Below, in pieces: positions 58,126 through 64,000 of a DNA stretch of 64,000 nucleotides. Below the pieces are notes generated by a model. That model was not told where the DNA came from. It worked only from the letters and a program-made list of their open reading frames with translations, and did not search any database. Every line of letters starts with the position of its first letter. The stretch's first letter is position 1. The DNA comes from an uncultured Pseudoteredinibacter sp. (GTDB taxonomy: Bacteria > Pseudomonadota > Gammaproteobacteria > Pseudomonadales > Cellvibrionaceae). Location: the NCBI RefSeq assembly GCF_947502065.1, contig NZ_CANMYE010000011.1, positions 23,027-87,026 on the forward strand, read 5' to 3'. Both the position numbers and the translations under genes were made by a program.

Positions 58126-60489
58126 ATGATCAATATTAATGCCCGTATTGCCGAGGAATTATCGGTAAACGCTCGCCAGGTAGAGGCTGCTGTAGATTTA
58201 TTAGATGAAGGCGCCACTGTTCCCTTTATCTCCCGTTACCGTAAAGAAGTAACTGGTGGCCTAGATGATGGCCAGTTGCGAACCCTGGAAGAGCGCTTGC
58301 GCTACTTAAGAGAGCTAGAAGACCGACGCGCGGCGATCCTCAAAAGCATTAATGAACAAGAAAAGCTCACCCCAGAGCTGGAAGCCGAGATCAACGCCGC
58401 TGACACTAAGAATCGCCTAGAAGACTTGTACTTACCCTACAAACCTAAGCGTCGCACCAAAGGCCAAATCGCTAAAGAAGCTGGTCTTGAGCCATTAGCT
58501 GACAGCCTACTGGAAAACCCCAAGCTCGCCCCTGAAGAAGAAGCGCAAAAGTACCTTAATGGTGACAGCGAGGAAGGCCAAAAGATTACTGATATCAAAG
58601 CAGCTCTCGATGGCGCCAAGTACATTTTAATGGAACGCTTTAGTGAAAACGCCGAACTACTAGGTAAGCTTCGTCAATTCTTAAAAGATGAAGCTAACCT
58701 TAGCGCCCGCATCATGGATGGCAAAGAGTCTGAAGGTGCCAAGTTTGCCGACTACTTTGAGCATGATGAGCCATTAGGCAGCGTACCTTCACACCGTGCA
58801 CTGGCCATGCTTCGTGGTCGCAACGAAGGCATCTTAAGCCTGGCGATTACCGTTGGCGACCCAGATGATCGCTTAGCGGCGCACCCATGTGAGGCCATGA
58901 TTGCCGATCACTGGGAAGTAAAACCCCAAGACCGCGCGGCCGATAAATGGCTATCAGAAGTTGTACGCTGGACCTGGCGCGTTAAGCTGCTTACTCACCT
59001 AGAAACCGACCTGCTAGGCGAAATTCGTGAAGCCGCTGAAGAAGAAGCCATCAAAGTATTCGCCAGCAACCTTAAAGATCTGCTGTTGGCTGCCCCTGCT
59101 GGCCAAAAAGCCACAATTGGCTTGGACCCTGGCCTGCGTACCGGTGTAAAAGTAGCGGTAGTCGATGCCACCGGTAAAGTTGTTGATCACGGTGCCATTT
59201 TCCCAACCCCACCACAGAACAAGATCCGCGAAGCAGAAGCGGTGATCGTAGCGCTTTGTAAAAAGCACGATGTTGGCCTGATTGCGATCGGTAACGGCAC
59301 AGCTTCCCGCGAGACCGATAAGTTTGTTGGTGATGTACTGAAAGCCCACAAAGACATCAAAGCACAAAAAGTCATGGTTAATGAGGCTGGCGCCTCGGTA
59401 TATTCCGCATCGGAAGTGGCTGCCAAAGAATTCCCAGATTTAGATGTAACCATACGTGGCGCCATCTCTATTGCTCGTCGCCTGCAAGATCCGCTGGCCG
59501 AGCTGGTTAAGATCGAACCCAAATCCATTGGTGTGGGCCAGTATCAGCATGATGTTTCCCAAGCTCAATTGGCTCGCTCACTAGATGCAGCAGTAGAAGA
59601 CTGTGTAAACGCCGTCGGCGTTGAAGTGAACACTGCCTCCGCCAAGCTTTTAGCCGCAGTTTCTGGCCTTAACAGTAGCATTGCTAACAATATCGTCGAT
59701 TTTCGCGACCAGAACGGTGCATTTAAGAGCCGTGAAGACCTGAAGAAAGTTAGCCGCTTTGGTGCCAAAACCTTTGAACAGGCCGCAGGTTTCTTGCGGG
59801 TGGCCGGTGGTGACAACCCTCTAGACGCTTCCGCTGTGCACCCTGAGTCCTACTCAGTGGTCGAAGCGATTGCCGAGAAGAACAACCGCCCTATCCATAA
59901 CTTAATGGGCGATTCTGGCTTTTTAAGAGCGCTAAAAGCCGCCGACTATACCTCGGAAGCATTTGGCTTGCCCACCGTAACCGATATTATCAGCGAATTG
60001 GATAAACCCGGCCGCGACCCTCGCCCTGAGTTTAAAACGGCTCAATTCCAAGATGGCGTAGAACAGATTAAAGACTTAGTACCCGGCATGATTCTGGAAG
60101 GCACCGTCACCAACGTCACCAACTTTGGTGCCTTTGTAGATGTTGGCGTGCACCAGGATGGCTTGGTGCATATCTCTGCGCTATCCAACACCTTTGTTAA
60201 AGACCCTCGCGAGGTGGTTAAAGCCGGCGATATCGTAAAGGTGAAGGTGATGGAGGTAGATGTACCCCGCAAACGCATTGGTCTATCGATGCGCCTTGAC
60301 GACACCCCAGGAGAGAAAGAATCTGGCCCAGCTGGACAGCAACGTCGTGGCAAGGGTGACGGCCGCCCAGATCGCAGCCAGCAGCAACGCTCTTTTAGTG
60401 GTGGCAAAGGCAGTGGCCAGCAGAAGCAAGGGGGCGGCATGGGCTCCATGGGCGCATTGCTACAGCAGGCCATGAAGAACAAAAAGTAG
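58126..60489 (+). CDS. tex: Transcription accessory protein Tex
   Basis: A 787-residue cytoplasmic RNA-binding protein. Domain order is as in the family: N-terminal helix-turn-helix region (VPFISRYRKEVTGGLDDGQL), YqgF-like nuclease-fold domain (ATIGLDPGLRTGVKVAVVD near 328), helix-hairpin-helix repeats (about 500-560, FRDQNGAFKSREDLKKVSRF) and an S1 domain at about 650-722 (VTNFGAFVDVGVHQDGLVH). The last 60 residues are a disordered Gly/Gln/Arg tail. Tex supports transcription and toxin gene expression in several pathogens; the exact reaction is unclear. Highly conserved and single gene. Confidence 0.97.
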   Translation: MININARIAEELSVNARQVEAAVDLLDEGATVPFISRYRKEVTGGLDDGQLRTLEERLRYLRELEDRRAAILKSINEQEKLTPELEAEINAADTKNRLEDLYLPYKPKRRTKGQIAKEAGLEPLADSLLENPKLAPEEEAQKYLNGDSEEGQKITDIKAALDGAKYILMERFSENAELLGKLRQFLKDEANLSARIMDGKESEGAKFADYFEHDEPLGSVPSHRALAMLRGRNEGILSLAITVGDPDDRLAAHPCEAMIADHWEVKPQDRAADKWLSEVVRWTWRVKLLTHLETDLLGEIREAAEEEAIKVFASNLKDLLLAAPAGQKATIGLDPGLRTGVKVAVVDATGKVVDHGAIFPTPPQNKIREAEAVIVALCKKHDVGLIAIGNGTASRETDKFVGDVLKAHKDIKAQKVMVNEAGASVYSASEVAAKEFPDLDVTIRGAISIARRLQDPLAELVKIEPKSIGVGQYQHDVSQAQLARSLDAAVEDCVNAVGVEVNTASAKLLAAVSGLNSSIANNIVDFRDQNGAFKSREDLKKVSRFGAKTFEQAAGFLRVAGGDNPLDASAVHPESYSVVEAIAEKNNRPIHNLMGDSGFLRALKAADYTSEAFGLPTVTDIISELDKPGRDPRPEFKTAQFQDGVEQIKDLVPGMILEGTVTNVTNFGAFVDVGVHQDGLVHISALSNTFVKDPREVVKAGDIVKVKVMEVDVPRKRIGLSMRLDDTPGEKESGPAGQQRRGKGDGRPDRSQQQRSFSGGKGSGQQKQGGGMGSMGALLQQAMKNKK

Positions 60490-60538
60490 GCCTTAAATAA
60501 AGCCTTTACAAAACTTAAGTTCAGCGCCCCTTCATGCT

Positions 60539-60567
60539 CGCCAGCCCAGTATTAACAAGGGCTGGCG
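60539..60567 (+). terminator. Hairpin after tex
   Basis: Nine-base perfect stem CGCCAGCCC / GGGCTGGCG with an 11-base loop, 50 bases after the tex stop. No T-run follows, so it may need Rho or serve RNA stability. Confidence 0.5.
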
Positions 60568-60755
60568 ACTAGCCGCGAGGCACAAAACACGGTATAAATT
60601 CACAGCATTGGAAGCCGTATATAACAATAAGCGAGGAACGCTTGCTACTTTCCTCGTCTAAACCAGCAAGAAGCCAAAAAGGTAAGCTAAACAGGGACAA
60701 CCGATAGCGAATCCAGATCGGCTAAATGCAACACTATAGAGACTTGGAGTAAACC

Positions 60756-61271
60756 ATGACCGAAGAGAAAGAAGTTCAGGGCGAGGTTATTGAAACCACT
60801 GAGAGCACTGCAAGTAGTGACAGTGCTGAGAACACAAAGGCCGAAGCGAGCTCTAATGAGCAAACTAGCCAAAACCAAGGCCAAAGTGAACAGCAGCAAG
60901 AAGCGCCAAAGCAAAGCTATGAGCCTGCTGCACCAAGCCAAGAAGAACGTAACTGGGCAATGTTCTGCCACCTAGCAACCATGAGTGGCTTTATCATTCC
61001 ATTCTTCAGCGTAATCGGCCCTTTGATTGTTTGGTTAATCAAGCGTGATGAATCCGAATACGTAAACTACCATGGTAAGGAAGTGCTGAACTTTCAAATC
61101 ACAATTGCCATCGCAATGTTTGTCAGCATCATCTTAATGGTGATATTTATCGGCGTAATCACCGCCTTTATTGTTGGCATCTTCTGGTTTGTGATGTCCA
61201 TTGTCGGCGGCGTTAAAGCCAGTAGCGGCGAGTACTTTGAGTATCCGTTTACACTGCGCTTGATTAGCTAA
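60756..61271 (+). CDS. DUF4870 membrane protein with acidic N-terminus
   Basis: A 171-residue protein. The first 65 residues are Glu/Ser/Gln-rich and probably disordered; the rest has the DUF4870/Tic20-like pattern NWAMFCHLATMSGFIIPF, VWLIKRDESEYVNYHGKEVL and NFQITIAIAM followed by hydrophobic helices and a C-terminal PFTLRLIS. Three to four helices are expected. The family is widespread with no assigned function. A strong terminator follows. Confidence 0.88.
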   Translation: MTEEKEVQGEVIETTESTASSDSAENTKAEASSNEQTSQNQGQSEQQQEAPKQSYEPAAPSQEERNWAMFCHLATMSGFIIPFFSVIGPLIVWLIKRDESEYVNYHGKEVLNFQITIAIAMFVSIILMVIFIGVITAFIVGIFWFVMSIVGGVKASSGEYFEYPFTLRLIS

Positions 61272-61293
61272 GAACCTCTTAGCTCCCCCCCCC

Positions 61294-61323
61294 AAAAAGG
61301 CGAAGTATTTACTTCGCCTTTTT
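61294..61323 (+). terminator. Terminator after the DUF4870 gene
   Basis: Fourteen-base stem AAAAAGGCGAAGTA / TACTTCGCCTTTTT with a two-base loop, then T-rich sequence. A run of nine C (61285-61293) lies directly before it. Confidence 0.92.
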
Positions 61324-61611
61324 ATTTTTTACCAAACCAAAAGTAGCAAGCTCTGCTCAGATTTCGACTTTTAGTCCAGCAGTTGATTTAAGCGCCCATA
61401 ATTTCCACCCTGTTAACCATTAAGGCTTTTCAAGTTTGACAGATCAAACATTTCCCCATAGCCTTAAATCGAGCTTATAAAAACCTGCCATTGCAAGAAG
61501 GCTTCAGGCTGAAGCCAATGGCGATCGAGACGTTAAATACAAGGGAATGTTTTAATCATAAGCACTCCCTTCGCAGCGATCTTCAAAGCAAAAAAATAGA
61601 AAGGATCTACT

Positions 61612-61908
61612 ATGAAAAAAGCGACTTTAGTGACGACTGCCATTTTAGCCCTAGGCTTGAGTGCCACAAGCTTTGCTGGTGAAGTAAAAGGAAGTGAAGA
61701 AGCCATCTGCAAAAAAGCGAGCAGCTCTATTCACCAGAAACCTTCTCGCAAATGCATGACGGAATCTGAGTGGAAAGTTTGGACAGCAAAAGCGGAAAAA
61801 CAAAAGAAACGCCAACTACAGTTAGCCGAAGCAGATGGCAGCAAATACTACCCAAAAAAAGCTAATAATCTTCAAGAACAAAAGCGTCAGCTTGCAAAGG
61901 TACAGTAA
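61612..61908 (+). CDS. Small secreted protein with two cysteines
   Basis: A 98-residue protein with a clear signal peptide (MKKATLVTTAILALGLSATSFAG). The mature part has a Cys pair in AICKKASSSIHQKPSRKCMTE followed by SEWKVWTAKAEKQKKRQL and a basic helical tail. Short periplasmic proteins with a C...C-x-T-x-x-EW pattern are common in gammaproteobacteria and have no assigned function. GAAAGGATC lies upstream of the ATG. The preceding 290 bases (61324-61611) hold no other gene that I can support. Confidence 0.7.
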   Translation: MKKATLVTTAILALGLSATSFAGEVKGSEEAICKKASSSIHQKPSRKCMTESEWKVWTAKAEKQKKRQLQLAEADGSKYYPKKANNLQEQKRQLAKVQ

Positions 61909-61961
61909 GATCGACACCCTCTTTTAATTAAAGAAGGCCTGCCGAGCAAAACATAGGCCGC

Positions 61962-62306
61962 TTATGCCAAACCTTGGCTAGAGCGGCTTAGCTTCCAATT
62001 GTGTATCCACACCCCCGTTAAACAACAGGCGATCGCCAAAATATAAGCTGCACCATATATCGGCCCAGACACCTTATAAATCGGCCCGTAAATTACATAT
62101 TCCAAGCCCATATACAAGGCAATACCAAGTAGCGCGCCCCATATATAAGGCATTGGGAAGCGCGCAAAATAATAGCCCGCAAATAGACTAGGTACCCCCA
62201 TTAGCAGTACCACGCCCTTATAATCCAAGGGCAAAATAGAGGCCCAGAAACCCGCACCAAACAGCAATATTGCGCCAGCCAGGTAGGCCACCCATTGATT
62301 CTTCAT
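61962..62306 (-). CDS. Small four-helix membrane protein
   Basis: A 114-residue integral membrane protein with helices at about 6-25, 30-48, 53-72 and 83-101 and a basic C-terminal tail. Motifs such as FARFPMPYIWGALLGIALYMG are not diagnostic of a family I know. It lies downstream of the paraoxonase-like lipoprotein on the same strand, 75 bases apart, and may share its transcript. Confidence 0.6.
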   Translation of the reverse strand: MKNQWVAYLAGAILLFGAGFWASILPLDYKGVVLLMGVPSLFAGYYFARFPMPYIWGALLGIALYMGLEYVIYGPIYKVSGPIYGAAYILAIACCLTGVWIHNWKLSRSSQGLA

Positions 62307-62381
62307 ACATCACCCGCTCATATTTAAGCTTCACCTGGACATTATGTGGGCAGCTGCGGTTTAGAGCTATTAGACTAAACG

Positions 62382-63503
62382 CTAATTGCCCTGCTGGGAT
62401 TCTGCTACTGGCGGCCACGGGGTGCGCAACAGTCGGTCGCCAGCAAAGCTACCAATGTACATAAAATCTCCCATTACCTGAGCAACCGTACCTGCTCCCA
62501 TTGGCGGGCCTGCTTGCCTCAATAAGACTTGTTTGTGCATCGATTCTGGATCAAGGGCGATAATCTCAAAGGGCCCGGGGCAAGAACCTACACGAGTTTC
62601 CATACACTGCTGAGCGCCGGCCAAGTCAAACGTTTGCGAAGCCACTAATAAACGACCATCGCCCGACCACTGAATATTATCTGGATGCGAGGTATCGACA
62701 CTGGCCAACAATTCACCACTGCGCCAATCCACTTTATGAACTTGATTATCAGACCAACCGCTAACATAAAGGTATTTATATTCAGGGTCTGTTTGAATGC
62801 CATTTAAATAAGCACCGCGAAAATTACTCAGCTTAGAAAAACTGCCACCATTGTCCGGCTTCCAGTGCCATACCCAGCCGGTTTTAAAACCCAACAAGCC
62901 TTGCAACTGCGGCCAGTTAATCACCCCCAAAGAAAAACCTTCGCGAGCAAACATATGGGTACTAAAAAAACTGCCGTCAGGGCCCGCGACTACATCATTG
63001 ATGTAGCTGTTGTCCGGCATCTCCACACAACCCTGCCAACTAATCTGATAACTTTCATTGGCACGACGAATTAGAAAAGATTCAACAGCTTCTCGACCGC
63101 CATGATTGACCACTAATAAGCGCTGAGTGTTTTCGTCAACTTTGCTTAGATGGATACCATGGGGTGAAAATAACTCACCCGGCGGTTTACAGTCTGGCTG
63201 CCCCCAATGCTCCGAATCGGCCTCGGTAAAATCAGGGAAGATTTTTAAATGTTTTGCTTTCACATCAAAAAAAGCCAAAGAGCCCGGCGTATGCTCCCCC
63301 ACCACCCCCATCTGACTAACCACCAAGGTTTGACCATCCCCTAAAGGCTCCAGATCTTCAGGGTTTTGAAAACCACAGAACACCTTAAGATCACCGACGG
63401 AGTTACAGTCTGTTATATAGGGTTGAGTTTCAGAACATGCCGCCAAAGCTAATACTGTTAGTAAAAGAGAGAGACGAAAAGTAGAAGCTTGCTGTATTAC
63501 CAT
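62382..63503 (-). CDS. Paraoxonase/SMP-30-like beta-propeller lipoprotein
   Basis: A 373-residue protein exported as a lipoprotein (LLLTVLALAACSE, Cys23). The remainder looks like a six-bladed propeller of the SMP-30/paraoxonase superfamily: ENPEDLEPLGDG-type N-terminal blade, LFSPHGIHL, LVVNHGG, YINDVVAGPDGSFFSTHMF with the catalytic-metal asparagine and aspartate, and SGDGRLLVASQTF. In that superfamily calcium-dependent lactonase or arylesterase activity is usual. A periplasmic lactonase acting on lactones is a reasonable guess; substrate unknown. Eight cysteines may form disulfides. Confidence 0.75.
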   Translation of the reverse strand: MVIQQASTFRLSLLLTVLALAACSETQPYITDCNSVGDLKVFCGFQNPEDLEPLGDGQTLVVSQMGVVGEHTPGSLAFFDVKAKHLKIFPDFTEADSEHWGQPDCKPPGELFSPHGIHLSKVDENTQRLLVVNHGGREAVESFLIRRANESYQISWQGCVEMPDNSYINDVVAGPDGSFFSTHMFAREGFSLGVINWPQLQGLLGFKTGWVWHWKPDNGGSFSKLSNFRGAYLNGIQTDPEYKYLYVSGWSDNQVHKVDWRSGELLASVDTSHPDNIQWSGDGRLLVASQTFDLAGAQQCMETRVGSCPGPFEIIALDPESMHKQVLLRQAGPPMGAGTVAQVMGDFMYIGSFAGDRLLRTPWPPVAESQQGN

Positions 63504-63682
63504 TATTATTCTCGTTATTGCCTAATCCTTAGGCTTAGCAGTTTATGACACTTCTATTGGTATAACAAAGTATGCGTAACTAAATAACCTCACTCTTCAG
63601 CTTAGATGTCCCTACTCGTGAAAACCACAAATACAAGAATCACTGCCCCAAGCTAGATTCTGGTCAGTAACCACCCCAAAGC

Positions 63683-64000
63683 AACAATAGGCAAAAAGCG
63701 CACAGGAGTGCGCCACAAGTGATGGCACCTAAGCGTCAACACTTGTGCGAGCCCGCTTTAGGCAAGCAGTATCACACAACTGCGCCAGCCTAGAGCGGGC
63801 GACGTTACTAACAAAATAGGAATTTTGTTAGTAACAATAGGCAAAAAGCGCACAGGAGTGCGCCACAAGCGATGGCGCCTAAGCGTCAACACTTGTGCGA
63901 GCCCGCTTTAGGCAAGCAGTTTTACACAACTGCGCCAGCCTAGGGCGGGCGACGCTGCTAACAAAATAGGAATTTTGTTAGTAACAATAGGCAAAAAGCG
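63683..64000. repeat. 150-bp tandem repeat array (continues past window)
   Basis: Units 63683-63832 and 63833-63982 are 150 bases each and differ at seven positions; a third copy begins at 63983 and matches to the edge. Each unit contains two nested imperfect palindromes: GCCCGCTTTAGGC paired with GCCTAGAGCGGGC around an inner GCAGT/ACTGC, and GTTACTAACAAAAT paired with ATTTTGTTAGTAAC. No reading frame of interest runs through. The 180 bases before the array (63504-63682) carry no gene that I can support. Confidence 0.9.

Noticed and set aside
57829..58217. A single longer membrane gene upstream of tex formed by two overlapping frames
   Set aside because: A frame from about 58090 to 57957 also looks hydrophobic, but joining it to the 65-codon frame requires a frameshift and there is no homology to support it.
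63683..64000. The repeat array as a CRISPR locus
   Set aside because: The units are 150 bases with almost no variable part; there are no short repeats with unique spacers and no cas genes.
63683..64000. The repeat array as integron attC sites
   Set aside because: Paired core sites of the form RYYYAAC and GTTRRRY were not found in the right places, and no cassette genes lie between the units.

Overview
The window is a gene-dense segment of a free-living, probably marine gammaproteobacterial chromosome. Gene order yrfG-hslR-(insert)-hslO-pckA matches the classic gammaproteobacterial order with two extra genes inserted. TonB/Fur iron uptake, RND efflux, c-type cytochromes, a PQQ dehydrogenase and several acyl-CoA catabolic enzymes fit an aerobic heterotroph. 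No rRNA, tRNA, CRISPR array or intact insertion sequence was seen. The genus cannot be fixed from the sequence alone; a relative of Spongiibacteraceae/Cellvibrionales is a reasonable guess.

Layout. 1-3991 (leftward): a six-gene signalling operon with a helical protein, a degenerate receiver protein, a Ras-like/MglA-type GTPase, two roadblock proteins and an Aer-type PAS receptor cut by the window edge. 4436-10360 (leftward): pckA, hslO, a DUF4124 protein, a trypsin-like PDZ protease, hslR and yrfG. 10457-16696: cysQ, a DUF885 metallopeptidase-like lipoprotein, a small membrane gene bracketed by repeats, a DUF3137 membrane protein, a CPBP protease and a peroxiredoxin-glutaredoxin fusion. 16987-22249: a Kef-type antiporter, then a Fur-box-controlled siderophore receptor and a PepSY membrane protein. 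22311-25110: a tandem HxlR regulator, a GlxA/FtrA-type regulator and a rhodanese, with a MITE-like palindrome between the last two. 25275-32535: a catabolic cluster (PaaN-type aldehyde dehydrogenase, two thiolases, acyl-CoA ligase, thioesterase, nitronate monooxygenase-like flavoprotein). 32827-39490: a periplasmic binding protein, a haem-c chemoreceptor, a methionine gamma-lyase-like enzyme with a divergent Lrp regulator, another adenylate-forming ligase and a small membrane protein.

39498-45442 is the most unusual region. A double-glycine leader peptide gene and a lipoprotein with two aspartic-protease motifs lie divergent from a C39-peptidase ABC exporter and its HlyD adaptor. The divergent promoter contains a run of ten G, and the whole locus is bracketed by direct copies of a palindrome plus a small membrane gene. 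It looks like a transferable peptide-secretion (bacteriocin or RiPP-like) cassette with an unusual protease partner.

45745-64000: a ferritin-like diiron protein, a quinohaemoprotein dehydrogenase, a GlsB stress protein, a DUF1538-DUF1538-PII-CBS operon, a b-type/tetrahaem-c electron-transfer pair, an RND efflux pump with adaptor, tex, a DUF4870 protein, small secreted and membrane proteins, and a paraoxonase-like lipoprotein. The right edge enters an array of 150-bp tandem repeats.

Palindromes of the form GGGGTCAGAACC-N4-GGTTCTGACCCC recur at gene ends across the window and mark several apparent insertion or duplication boundaries.
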